Below the pieces are notes generated by a model. It was not told the origin of the DNA and did no database searches. It saw nothing but the letters and a program-made list of their open reading frames with translations. A stretch of 39,559 bases of DNA, from the NCBI RefSeq assembly GCF_000308575.1, contig NZ_BAFZ01000038.1:1-39559 (forward strand), read 5' to 3'. Positions 25,401 to 32,188 of the stretch are shown here, piece by piece. Within the stretch, counting starts at the first letter, position 1; each line of letters starts with the position of its first letter. Source of the stretch: Nocardia exalbida NBRC 100660 (GTDB taxonomy: Bacteria; Actinomycetota; Actinomycetes; Mycobacteriales; Mycobacteriaceae). Position numbers and translations under genes: made by a program.

Positions 25401-26197
25401 AGCGCCTGCTTGCTCAGGGGTCCGACCAGGACCGAATGATGCGCCAGCGCGTGGTGCAGGAACGGCTCTTCGGCGGCGTGGCGGTAGAAATCCGCGCGCA
25501 GTCCCAGCACATGGGTCCGGCCGTTCGCGTCGCCCGCGAGCGCGGCCAGGAAGTCGGCTCGCTCGTCGTCGTCGAGGCACAGTGTCCAGGTCTCCTCGAA
25601 CTGATCGATGACCAGGACGTCGGCGGGGTCCTGGAGTACCTGTGCCGGATGCGCGCCCGGGGTGACGACCGCGGCCGTGCGGCCTTCGCGCTGGAGCGCG
25701 GGTAGCAGTCCGGCGCGCAGCAGCGAGGACTTCCCCGAGCCGGAGGCGCCGGTGACGATGAGTATCCGCTGCTCGGATCCGGCGAGCGACGAAACGCGCT
25801 GTCGCAGATCCGCCGTGAGTTCGGCGCGGCCGAAGAGCCATTCGGCGTCATCGGGTCGAAAAGGTTCCAGGCCCCGGTAGGGCACAGGTCCCTGGCTCCG
25901 CCTGCGTCCGCTCGTCGGACGCACCTGCCGGACCGCCGCGAGCCACCGCTGTTGCCCCTCCGGGTCACGAACGCCGCACGCCGTCAGGACATCCCGGAAC
26001 ATCCGCTCGTTCTGCTCGGTCGGCACATGGTGACCGGCGAACCATCCGCTAACCGTGCCGTGCAGGCCTCCCGAGTCGTCGACGACCTGGCGGACGGTCA
26101 ACCCGGCGGTGGTGCGCAGCCGTGTGAAGGCCGCCGCGAATTCCTCTCGGGTGGAGATGGATCGAGGATCCACCCGACTCCCGCCCCCATCGGTCAT
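22433..26197 (-). CDS. HTH-nSTAND NTPase-transmembrane-WD40 repeat protein
   Basis: The 1254-residue protein has an N-terminal XRE-like HTH region (about 17-92; LRTTAGLTVRQVVDDSGGLHG), the nSTAND entry motif PYRGLEPFRPDDAEWLFGR (106-124), Walker A GASGSGKSS (150-158), Walker B VLVIDQFEE (194-202), and a helical arm to about 510. A transmembrane helix follows (about 518-538), and from about 600 to the end about a dozen WD40 blades (repeated FSPDGTRLAA / VRRWDVRDPAAPA type). STAND NTPases are signal-sensing switches; the WD40 propeller is the likely sensor. In bacteria they often belong to conflict or regulated-effector systems. No effector domain is fused, so the effector may be a neighbour. 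Confidence 0.9.
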   Translation of the reverse strand: MTDGGGSRVDPRSISTREEFAAAFTRLRTTAGLTVRQVVDDSGGLHGTVSGWFAGHHVPTEQNERMFRDVLTACGVRDPEGQQRWLAAVRQVRPTSGRRRSQGPVPYRGLEPFRPDDAEWLFGRAELTADLRQRVSSLAGSEQRILIVTGASGSGKSSLLRAGLLPALQREGRTAAVVTPGAHPAQVLQDPADVLVIDQFEETWTLCLDDDERADFLAALAGDANGRTHVLGLRADFYRHAAEEPFLHHALAHHSVLVGPLSKQALCDVIIEPARKANWTVEDELVQLLIVELAPRGSAEAHDTGALPLLSHALLETWQRSSRRKMTVADYNAVGGIAGAIEQTAETVYRGLTEPQRQITRRTFLRLLNIDDDVTTRRRVQRQELFFDHDSVANVNTVIERFATHRLLTVEEETVAITHEALIGAWSRMHRWLDEDRESLAVHRRLTQATQVWLDNNEDPSALLGPARLEFVQEWTRDDGHRRDLNQHERDYIAASIAHQAQIRAGERRRTRILQRMVAGLATALIATIVLTGVALVARSNAAHARDEALSRQIALQAERLRGTDPALSAQLALAAFRIQPTLEARSALLDSTAVQTPTRLLGPDGGTLVATDRSGVLLAVGRSDATIDLHHLHRSTRSGQPGSADFRSRIPAPRPGAVLGSVTMTPDGALLAAAFGGHIDLWDIANPDAPRPLATLAGTGVQYRTLDIGPDKRSLAATTTTAEIARWDITDAKHPIPLPAWQLPAGAPVIAFAPNGKLLAAAGNAGALRIWATDRDVPLTDIPPDGSTAQALSLRFSPDSSVLAVPGRANEVRRWDVRDPAAPAQLPALRGFTSYVNDVAFSPDGTRLAAVSSDNKTRVWRLDTDQLEMELPNPVIVVSVRFALDAHALITGSLDGTVRIWPLPGPVLRGAQSVVFQTPIDRSGKLLLVGTGAGDGSAHLWSLGDPAAPVEFPALPVGADERSCGAVALAMDGSTAAVGTRAGHVLLWDLRDPAHPRLTSKVAAVNGIVSAMTFTPDAKTLVVAGQDDPTVTLWDLGDPAAPRSLGAVSTGPGLPGIAAVDAAGAQLAIATSNESVFRWDIRDRARPRELPKLSGFTNDLAAVAFSPTAPILAAGSMDHTVKLFDLSDPEAPRHLATLIGAADAIITVNFGPDGTRLVGGASDNGIWVWDITDPRDPRRLAVLNAYTGRVNDAVYALDGDLLLAAGPDRIVRVWATDVDEVAAELCDSGSGPITATEWQRYLPTIAQHGLCPR

Positions 26198-26237
26198 GAC
26201 CGGAGTCTAGCGAGATCCGGGCGGCGGCGCGGCGTGT

Positions 26238-26275
26238 CGTATGGACCTTGTATTGACTTCTTTCTCGACCATACG
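26238..26275. promoter_or_regulatory. Inverted repeat CGTATGG-N24-CCATACG around a TTGACT -35 box
   Basis: Perfect 7-bp arms (26238-26244 and 26269-26275) flank TTGACT (26253-26258), a good -35 hexamer reading toward the PaaK-like gene. No clear -10 is visible. It could be the operator of the HTH part of the divergent nSTAND protein. Confidence 0.35.
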
Positions 26276-26286
26276 CACTGCTCAGA

Positions 26287-26355
26287 GGCTGTTTCCTGAA
26301 CCCACGCCGCGAACGTGCGCCGCGCGTCGACGCAGTGGGAGGAAAGGAAACAGCC
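26287..26355 (+). promoter_or_regulatory. Long inverted repeat that can sequester the PaaK-like gene's ribosome-binding site
   Basis: GGCTGTTTCCT (26287-26297) is perfectly complementary to AGGAAACAGCC (26345-26355), separated by 47 nt. The 3' arm covers the AAAGGA segment (26343-26348) that best serves as Shine-Dalgarno for the ATG at 26359; GGGAGG (26337-26342) sits just inside the loop. In the mRNA this stem would hide the start region until opened. Confidence 0.5.
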
Positions 26356-26358
26356 ACC

Positions 26359-27798
26359 ATGTCCGCACCATCACTGTCGTTGCCGACCCGGCCGAGGCCC
26401 GGATTCGGCCGCGCCCTCGATACCTTCCACCGGGCGGCGATCCACGTGCCGGCCTACGCCGACTTCCTCGCGCGCCGCGGAATCGAACCGGCAAACATCG
26501 GAACCGCCGATGACTTCGCCGCGCTGCCGCCGATGACCAAAGCGGAGTACCTGCGGCACTACCCGTTGCGCATGTTGCTCTGGCATGGCGACGTCGCTTC
26601 GGCCGGGACGTGGTCGTGCAGTTCCGGCTCCACCGGCAGGCCCAGCTATTGGCCGAGGGACCTCGTCGCCCAGGAAGAGGCGATCGAGCTCTACTCGCGG
26701 GTGTTCCGCGACAGCTTCCAGACGCGGCAGCGGACCACGCTGCTGGTCGTCGGCTTCGCGATGGGCAATTGGATCGGAGGCACCTACACCTACGCGGCGG
26801 CCACCGCGATGCGTCAGCGCGGGCACCGCATCTCGACCATCGCACCCGGCATCGAACCGGAGACCATCCTGGCCGATATCGCCGAACTGGGCCCGCACTA
26901 CGACCAGGTCGTCCTGGCCGGTTACCCCCCGTTCGTCAAGGATGTGCTGGATCGGGCGCCCGCCGAGGTACTGCGCCAGAACCTGCGCATTCTGCTGGCA
27001 GGCGAGGCCATCACCGAAGAATGGCGGGACTACGTGCTCGACCGGATCGGCAAGCCGGGGCAGCCGGGGGAGATCCGCGTCGTCTACGGCACCGCCGACG
27101 CGGGCATCATGGGGTGCGAGACGCGCACCAGTGTCGCCGTCCGCCGCGCGGCCGGCGCGGATCCCGCGCTGAGCGAGGCGTTGTTCGGCGAGGCGCACCT
27201 GCAGCCGACCTTCGTCGAGTACGACGCGGAGTATCGGTATACCGAAGTCGACGCCGAAGGCCGCTTCCTGTTCAGCGCCGATACCGCGGTCCCGCTGCTG
27301 CGCTACCGGATCAACGATGCCGGCCGGATCTTCTCCGCCGCTGAGCTCGCCGCCGTCCTCGATGCGCACGGTCACCGTCTGCCGGTGCGCACCTCCACCG
27401 ACTCCTGCGGGTTCCTCGCCCTGCACCGGCGCACCGATGTCGCCGCGTCGTTCTACGCGCTGGAGATCTACCCGGACAACATTCGCGCCGCGCTGGAGGA
27501 CCCGGACGTCAGTCCGGCGGTCACGGGAAAGTTCGTGCTGATGACCGACACCGACGCGCGATTCGAGCAGACCTTGCGGCTGCGCGTCGAACTCCGCGAC
27601 GGTGTCTGCCCCGCAGACGGATTCACCGCGCTGCTGGAGCGGAAGGTGGTCGATGCCCTGCTGCGCACCAACAGCGAGTACCGCCGCCTGCACCGGGCGC
27701 TCGGCTCGGCCGCCGAGCCGCGGATCAGCCTGCACCACCGCGGCAGCGCGGGTTTCGAGCCGGGCGTCAAGCACCAGTGGACGGGGGCGCGGTCATGA
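26359..27798 (+). CDS. PaaK-like (phenylacetate-CoA ligase family) adenylate-forming enzyme
   Basis: The 479-residue protein has the A3 phosphate-binding loop CSSGSTGRPSYWPRD (87-101), an A5-like VVYGTADAG and A7-like RYRINDAGRIFS, then RRTDVAASFYALEIYPDNI in place of the usual GRxDD...FPxQIE segment. The family activates a carboxylate with ATP and passes it to CoA or another acceptor. The departure in the GRxDD region hints at an unusual acceptor. It overlaps the ThiF-like gene by ATGA, so the two enzymes are made together and probably act on the same molecule. Confidence 0.8.
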   Translation: MSAPSLSLPTRPRPGFGRALDTFHRAAIHVPAYADFLARRGIEPANIGTADDFAALPPMTKAEYLRHYPLRMLLWHGDVASAGTWSCSSGSTGRPSYWPRDLVAQEEAIELYSRVFRDSFQTRQRTTLLVVGFAMGNWIGGTYTYAAATAMRQRGHRISTIAPGIEPETILADIAELGPHYDQVVLAGYPPFVKDVLDRAPAEVLRQNLRILLAGEAITEEWRDYVLDRIGKPGQPGEIRVVYGTADAGIMGCETRTSVAVRRAAGADPALSEALFGEAHLQPTFVEYDAEYRYTEVDAEGRFLFSADTAVPLLRYRINDAGRIFSAAELAAVLDAHGHRLPVRTSTDSCGFLALHRRTDVAASFYALEIYPDNIRAALEDPDVSPAVTGKFVLMTDTDARFEQTLRLRVELRDGVCPADGFTALLERKVVDALLRTNSEYRRLHRALGSAAEPRISLHHRGSAGFEPGVKHQWTGARS

Positions 27799-28925
27799 TC
27801 GAAATCCTGCATCCGGCAGACGACGAGCGGCGCATCGCCGAACTGTGCGCACCCGGATCCGGGTACCGGCTGGTCGACGGCTGGGCGAGCGCGGCAAGGG
27901 AACTCGCGTTGATCGAGCGGCCCGAGTTCGCCGCGGGGACCCCGGCCGCGGCGGCAGCGCTGGAGGACTACCTGACCTCGGTACGGGACGGTGCGGCCGT
28001 CGACCGGATCAGCCGCTACGTCGTATTCCCGTGGCGCCGGACCATCGTCGAACTGCCCGACCGCGAGCACTTCTGGCGGTTGCGCACGGCCAGGAACCGG
28101 CACCTGCTCACCGGCGACGAGCAACGGGCCTGGTCGGAGGCCGTGGTGGGAGTGGCCGGGCTCAGCGTGGGCGCTTCCGCGCTGGCGGTCTGCGCGTTGT
28201 CCGGCGCCCGGCGATTCCGGCTCGCCGAGCACGACACTCTCGGATGCACCAATCTCAACAGGCTCCAGGCGTCGGTGTGCGATCTCGGCGAGCCCAAACT
28301 GACTCTGGCGCAACGCCGTACGTTGGAGCTGGACCCTTATAGCGAGATCGCCGCCTTCCCCGAGGGGTACCGGCCGGAGAACGCCTCGGACTACTTGGGT
28401 GGGCCGGGAGGCTCCGCGCCCCTGACCGTCCTCATCGAGGAGATGGACGACCTCGCGCTGAAAGTGGACATCCGCAAGCGCGCCCGCGCGCTCGGCATCC
28501 CCGTGGTGATGGCGACCGATCACGGCGACAGCTCCTTCGTCGACGTCGAGCGCTACGACCTGGAACCGGACTATCCGCTCCTGCACGGCCGGGCCGGCGA
28601 TCTGACCGGCCTGACGGCGGCCGAGCTGCGCGATCCGGCGCGACGGATCGAGCTGGCCACCGCCATCGTCGGCAGCGACATCACACCGCGGACGCGCTAC
28701 TCGCTGACCGAAGTCGGCCGCAGCCTGCCCTCGTGGCCGCAGTTGGCCACCGCGGTGACTCTCGCGGGGGCGCTGGCCGGCCTCGCCGCACGGTTGATCG
28801 CCTGCGGTAGCAGCTTGTCGTCGGGCAGGTACCGAGTGGATCTCGACACGCTGCTGCGGGGTACGCGGGAGCGGTGGAACGAGCTGGGAGAAGCGGAGTT
28901 CCGCGCGATGCTCGGCATCCCCTAG
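27795..28925 (+). CDS. ThiF/E1-like adenylyltransferase family protein without an evident catalytic cysteine
   Basis: The 376-residue protein has an N-terminal helical region (1-95), then a ThiF-type nucleotide-binding core: RTARNRHLL, VVGVAGLSVGASALAVCALSG (glycine loop 119-126), RLAEHDTLGCTNLNRLQAS (Asp147, Asn153, Asn155, Arg156), and ERYDLEPDYPLLHG. CxxC zinc pairs are absent, and no Cys lies in the crossover-loop region (ATDHGDSSFVDVERYD) where E1 enzymes carry the catalytic Cys. By memory it most resembles the ThiF half of mycobacterial proteins fused to a nitroreductase, here without that domain. It probably adenylates a C-terminus or a small molecule. Confidence 0.8.
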   Translation: MIEILHPADDERRIAELCAPGSGYRLVDGWASAARELALIERPEFAAGTPAAAAALEDYLTSVRDGAAVDRISRYVVFPWRRTIVELPDREHFWRLRTARNRHLLTGDEQRAWSEAVVGVAGLSVGASALAVCALSGARRFRLAEHDTLGCTNLNRLQASVCDLGEPKLTLAQRRTLELDPYSEIAAFPEGYRPENASDYLGGPGGSAPLTVLIEEMDDLALKVDIRKRARALGIPVVMATDHGDSSFVDVERYDLEPDYPLLHGRAGDLTGLTAAELRDPARRIELATAIVGSDITPRTRYSLTEVGRSLPSWPQLATAVTLAGALAGLAARLIACGSSLSSGRYRVDLDTLLRGTRERWNELGEAEFRAMLGIP

Positions 28926-28930
28926 TGCTT

Positions 28931-29425
28931 ATGCAAGATCTTGCCGACAAGGATTCGTGTCGAGCCGAAACGAACCCGGGTACGGCGGTGCCCGGCCATA
29001 CCTGGCACGGCTGCCGAGTTCCGCTCGGCTCGACTCGAGCCGGATGTTTGGCTGGCGAGGTGCGATGCGCCGAGTGCCAGCATTTCCACCGCGACGGCTC
29101 CCCGTTCTGCGGGAACTGTGGTGTGCGTGCCCGACGGAGGCGGATCGGCAGCGACGGTGCGGCCCCATCGAAGGCGGTGGAGGATCTGCGTTCTTCGCTG
29201 AGCGATCTGCTCGACCGGATCAGTCGGTGCGACATCGACCTGGAGGACCGGCGGTTGGTCGAGGAGACGACTCGGCGCGCGGCGGTCGAGGCGGCGAAGG
29301 ATCGGCCGAACCGGATCGTGCTCACCGGTGTCCTGTACGCGGTCGGAGAGTCCGTCGCAGGCGTCGCCTCCTTGGCGAATGCGGTGATGGCCTCGAAGGA
29401 CGCGGTCGAGGCTGTCTTCCGCTGA
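28931..29425 (+). CDS. Zinc-ribbon hypothetical protein
   Basis: A CxxC-x10-CxxC ribbon (CAECQHFHRDGSPFCGNCG) is followed by a helical segment (AVEDLRSSLSDLLDRISRCD) and a weakly hydrophobic C-terminal region (IVLTGVLYAVGESVAGVASL). The ATG at 28931, 5 nt after thiF, gives 164 residues but lacks a clear ribosome-binding site; a GTG at 29060, just before the ribbon, is an alternative. It may belong to the PaaK-ThiF operon. Zinc ribbons of this N-terminal kind often act as docking modules. Confidence 0.6.
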   Translation: MQDLADKDSCRAETNPGTAVPGHTWHGCRVPLGSTRAGCLAGEVRCAECQHFHRDGSPFCGNCGVRARRRRIGSDGAAPSKAVEDLRSSLSDLLDRISRCDIDLEDRRLVEETTRRAAVEAAKDRPNRIVLTGVLYAVGESVAGVASLANAVMASKDAVEAVFR

Positions 29426-29444
29426 TCCATAGAGCCGCATCTAG

Positions 29445-29465
29445 ACATACATACGGTATGTATGT
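29445..29465. promoter_or_regulatory. Perfect 21-bp palindrome, TetR operator candidate
   Basis: ACATACATAC (29445-29454), one G, and GTATGTATGT (29456-29465) form a perfect palindrome 35 bp before the hydrolase ATG. It overlaps a plausible -10 (TATGTA). The downstream gene pair ends in a TetR regulator, which would bind here and repress its own operon. Confidence 0.65.
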
Positions 29466-29500
29466 AACAGTGGACGGGAACCCGACCACTGGGAGGACCC

Positions 29501-30367
29501 ATGGCAACCAGCACAGCTCTCGGCCGCACCCACGAGGTGGATCTGCCCGGCGGCCGCATTCGCTATCACGAGACAGGGGAGGGCGCTCCGGTCGTCTTCG
29601 TGCACGGCCTGCTCGTCAACGCGGACATCTGGCGCAAAGTCGTGCCCGTGGTCGCCGCGGCCGGATACCGCTGCCTGGCGCCGGACTGGCCGCTGGGCTC
29701 GCACGAGATCCCGGTCCCGGACGCGGAACTGACCCCCACCGGCATCGCCGATCTCATCGCCGCGTTCCTCGAACGCCTCGACCTCATCGACGTCACGCTG
29801 GTCGCCAACGACACCGGCGGAGCGATCACCCAGGTGCTGCTGACCCGCGACCGGTCCCGCGTCGGCCGCGTCGTACTCGCCTCGGTTGACAGCTACGAGG
29901 GCTTCCTGCCGCAGCCGTTCACCTCGCTTCCGCTGCTGGCGAAGATCCCGGGATCGCTGCGCCCCCTCACCGAGGCGCTGCGGATCCGGGCGCTGCACCG
30001 CCTGCCGTTGGCGTTCGGATGGGTCACCAAGCGGCCCGTCCCGCCCGAGATCGTGGACTCCTATCTGCTGCCGAGCCGCAATTCCGCCGCGATCCGGAAA
30101 GACCTGCGCCGCTTCCTGAAATCGGCGCATCGCCGCTACACGCTGGAAGCCGCGCGCCACTTCGCCGACGTCGACATCCCGGTGCTGTTGGCCTGGGCGC
30201 GCGAGGACCGGCTGTTCCCGGTGTCGTTCGCCGAACGCCTGGCCCGCGACCTGCCGGACGCGCAACTGAAGCTCATCGACGACTCCTACACCTTCGTGTC
30301 GGAGGACCAGCCCGAGTTGCTCGCCGAATCGATTCTGGAGTTCACTCGGCTGCATGCCACGCCGTAG
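29501..30367 (+). CDS. Alpha/beta-hydrolase fold protein with Asp nucleophile motif
   Basis: The 288-residue protein shows VVFVHGLLVNADIW (oxyanion region 32-45) and, at the nucleophile elbow, VANDTGGAITQ with Asp104 instead of Ser, as in haloalkane-dehalogenase and epoxide-hydrolase relatives. The acid position is in AREDRLFPV. Where the catalytic His is expected (after KLIDDS), the sequence reads YTFVSEDQPE, so the His is missing or displaced. The substrate is unknown. It overlaps the following tetR gene by 14 bp and is preceded by a perfect palindrome, so it is the regulated target of that repressor. Confidence 0.85.
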   Translation: MATSTALGRTHEVDLPGGRIRYHETGEGAPVVFVHGLLVNADIWRKVVPVVAAAGYRCLAPDWPLGSHEIPVPDAELTPTGIADLIAAFLERLDLIDVTLVANDTGGAITQVLLTRDRSRVGRVVLASVDSYEGFLPQPFTSLPLLAKIPGSLRPLTEALRIRALHRLPLAFGWVTKRPVPPEIVDSYLLPSRNSAAIRKDLRRFLKSAHRRYTLEAARHFADVDIPVLLAWAREDRLFPVSFAERLARDLPDAQLKLIDDSYTFVSEDQPELLAESILEFTRLHATP

Positions 30368-30959
30368 CCAGGAAGACCGGTCTCGCGCAACCAGGGCCGC
30401 GCTCGAACAGGCGGGACGCCGCCTGTTCACCGAGCGCGGCTTCGCCGGAACCTCGGCCGAAGGGCTGGTCACCGAGGCAGGCGTCACCCGGGGCGCGCTG
30501 CACCACCACTACGGGGACAAACGGGGACTGTTCCTCGCGGTGCTGGAGCAGATCGAGGTCGAGATCACCGAGGAGATCGAGAACGCCATCGCGGCGGTCG
30601 ATTCCGAGGACGTGATGGCCGGAATGGCGGTGGGGCTCGCGCTTTTCCTGGAGATCTGCCAGCGCCCGGCGATGCTGCGGATCGCCCTCACCGACGCCCC
30701 GGCCGTGCTCGGCTGGCAGGCCTGGCGGGAATTCGAATCCGCGCACGGCCTCGGCCTGATCACCAGGCAACTCGAGCGCGCTCGCGCCGCCGGGTTGATC
30801 GCCGACGCCCCCATCCCCGTGCTGGCCCAGCTCGTCGTCAGCGTGATCAGCGAGGCGTCCTTGATCGTCGCGCACGCCGAAGACCCCGATCGCGCCCGCG
30901 CCGAGGCCCAGCAGTCGGTGCTGTTGCTGATCTCCGGACTCATGCGCACCACCGGCTGA
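30354..30959 (+). CDS. TetR family transcriptional regulator
   Basis: The 201-residue protein has an N-terminal HTH (TRAALEQAGRRLFTERGFAG, TSAEGLVTEAGVTRGALHHHYGDKRGLF) and a helical ligand domain. Its start lies inside the end of the hydrolase gene in another frame, giving translational coupling. It most likely represses the hydrolase-tetR operon through the palindrome at 29445-29465 and is released by a hydrolase substrate or related compound. Confidence 0.92.
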   Translation: MPRRSQEDRSRATRAALEQAGRRLFTERGFAGTSAEGLVTEAGVTRGALHHHYGDKRGLFLAVLEQIEVEITEEIENAIAAVDSEDVMAGMAVGLALFLEICQRPAMLRIALTDAPAVLGWQAWREFESAHGLGLITRQLERARAAGLIADAPIPVLAQLVVSVISEASLIVAHAEDPDRARAEAQQSVLLLISGLMRTTG

Positions 30960-31156
30960 ATCGCTCCAGGTCTCGGACGGCGCCGCTCGCTCGCGATTCC
31001 GGGGTGTCCGCGGAGAGCCGAACGAGCACGAAACCCGCCGGGCTCGGGGGATCCAGCCGGTCGGGAGTCCACACGCATGACAGCGCCCGGCACGTCGCCA
31101 TCAGGTAGGTGCCTTGCCTCCCCGAATCCGGCCACGCACGGCCTTATCCTGCGCAC

Positions 31157-31570
31157 GTGACTGAGCAACCGGCGCGCTCGGCATACCGACTCCCGTGGCG
31201 AGCGACGGCGCTGACCGTGGGTCTCGTGCTGGCCGTTGGCGGAGCCGCGACCCGCCCCTTCAGCAGGCCGGCGACCGCGATCGTGGCAGTCGCGGCGCTG
31301 GGCGCGCTGGTGCTGGCGTTCCGCGGGCGAAGCGCGCGGCCGCCGTGCACCACCCGGCTCCGACGTGGCGTGGCTGTGTGGTCGGCGCTGCTGGTCGCGG
31401 TGTTGGCGTGGGAGGTCTACGCATTATCGCGGCAGCCCGCCCTGAATCAGCCGAGCGACGAGCACCCGACACTTTCCACGCTGCTGGATCCGGCGCTCGA
31501 ACAGTGGCCGCTGCGGCTCGCCGGCTGGCTGGTGTGGCTCGGCGCCGGGTGGTGGCTGGTGTCGAGATGA
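31157..31570 (+). CDS. Small integral membrane protein
   Basis: The 137-residue protein from GTG 31157 has four hydrophobic segments (ALTVGLVLAVGGA, TAIVAVAALGALVLAF, VWSALLVAVLAWEVYAL, LAGWLVWLGAGWWLV). No catalytic motif is seen and the family is not recognised with certainty. It overlaps the next gene by ATGA, and the two small membrane proteins probably associate. The upstream region 30960-31156 shows no gene. Confidence 0.65.
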   Translation: MTEQPARSAYRLPWRATALTVGLVLAVGGAATRPFSRPATAIVAVAALGALVLAFRGRSARPPCTTRLRRGVAVWSALLVAVLAWEVYALSRQPALNQPSDEHPTLSTLLDPALEQWPLRLAGWLVWLGAGWWLVSR

Positions 31571-31767
31571 GCGACCGAGCTGTCATCCTCCTCGGATTCG
31601 GCCTGATCGTGGCGGTCGCGCTCGTCGCGATCCTGCTGACGCGGCTGCGCCGGGATCCGGTCGCGTCCCTCGGCGAAACGATCGCGTACCTGACCGGCAC
31701 GCGAACAACGAGAATCACCGCCGTGCTCATATGGGCCTGGCTCGGCTGGCATTTCCTGGCCAGGTGA
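31567..31767 (+). CDS. Small membrane protein, DUF6186-like
   Basis: The 66-residue protein has an N-terminal hydrophobic helix (VILLGFGLIVAVALVAILL), a basic loop RLRRDPVASLGETIAYL, and a second helix ending WAWLGWHFLAR. This pattern matches small actinobacterial membrane proteins annotated as DUF6186 (recalled, not checked). It is coupled to the preceding membrane gene by a 4-bp overlap. Confidence 0.65.
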   Translation: MSDRAVILLGFGLIVAVALVAILLTRLRRDPVASLGETIAYLTGTRTTRITAVLIWAWLGWHFLAR

Positions 31768-31818
31768 GGACCACACACCGGACTGCCTGAGCGCGTTCGT
31801 CGAGCGGCCGGACTCGCA

Positions 31819-31935
31819 CGACGAACCGTCCTCGGGGTTGTCGGTTGTCCGGCTGGGCCCGCGCGCCTGCTGTCCGGAGTTCGCATGCCCCGTGCCCGGC
31901 TCACCGCGATTCCTGCTTTGGAGCGAAGCGAGACC
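31819..31935. repeat. Imperfect direct repeat, copy 1
   Basis: The copy starts CGACGAACCGTCCTCGGGGT and ends GAGCGAAGCGAGACC. It is estimated by eye at roughly 85% identical to a second copy 178-179 bp downstream. It lies in the 421-bp gene-free stretch 31768-32188 before recO, which contains little else. It looks like a dispersed intergenic element. Confidence 0.75.
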
Positions 31936-31997
31936 TGGCAGCACTGGTGACACTGGCAGAAAGCAACTCGCCCCTGGCGTATGGGCGGCCGGTTTGC

Positions 31998-32113
31998 CGA
32001 CGAACCGTCCTCGGGGTTGTCGCTTGTCCGGCTGGGGCCGCGCCCGATGTCCGGAGTTCGCATGCCGACGCCTCCGGCTCACCGTAACTCCCGGTTTCGA
32101 GCGAAGCGAGACC
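31998..32113. repeat. Imperfect direct repeat, copy 2
   Basis: Second copy of the unit at 31819-31935, starting CGACGAACCGTCCTCGGGGT and ending GAGCGAAGCGAGACC, about 75 bp before the recO start. Differences are scattered with small indels, so the duplication is not recent or is a pair of separate insertions. Confidence 0.75.
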
Positions 32114-32188
32114 GAGCATGTTCCGTTCGCGAGCCATAAGGGGGCCGCGAACACGCAGCGCCGAAGGCGCTGCAATTAAGCTGAGCAC

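Noticed and set aside
22235..25705. An 1156-codon plus-strand open frame opposite the nSTAND-WD40 gene.
   Set aside because: It mirrors the periodic WD40 codons; the composition is Gly/Arg-biased and no motif is recognisable. The minus strand has clear Walker and WD40 motifs.
31819..32113. A CRISPR-like array.
   Set aside because: Only two long imperfect copies exist, with no short regular spacers and no cas genes.
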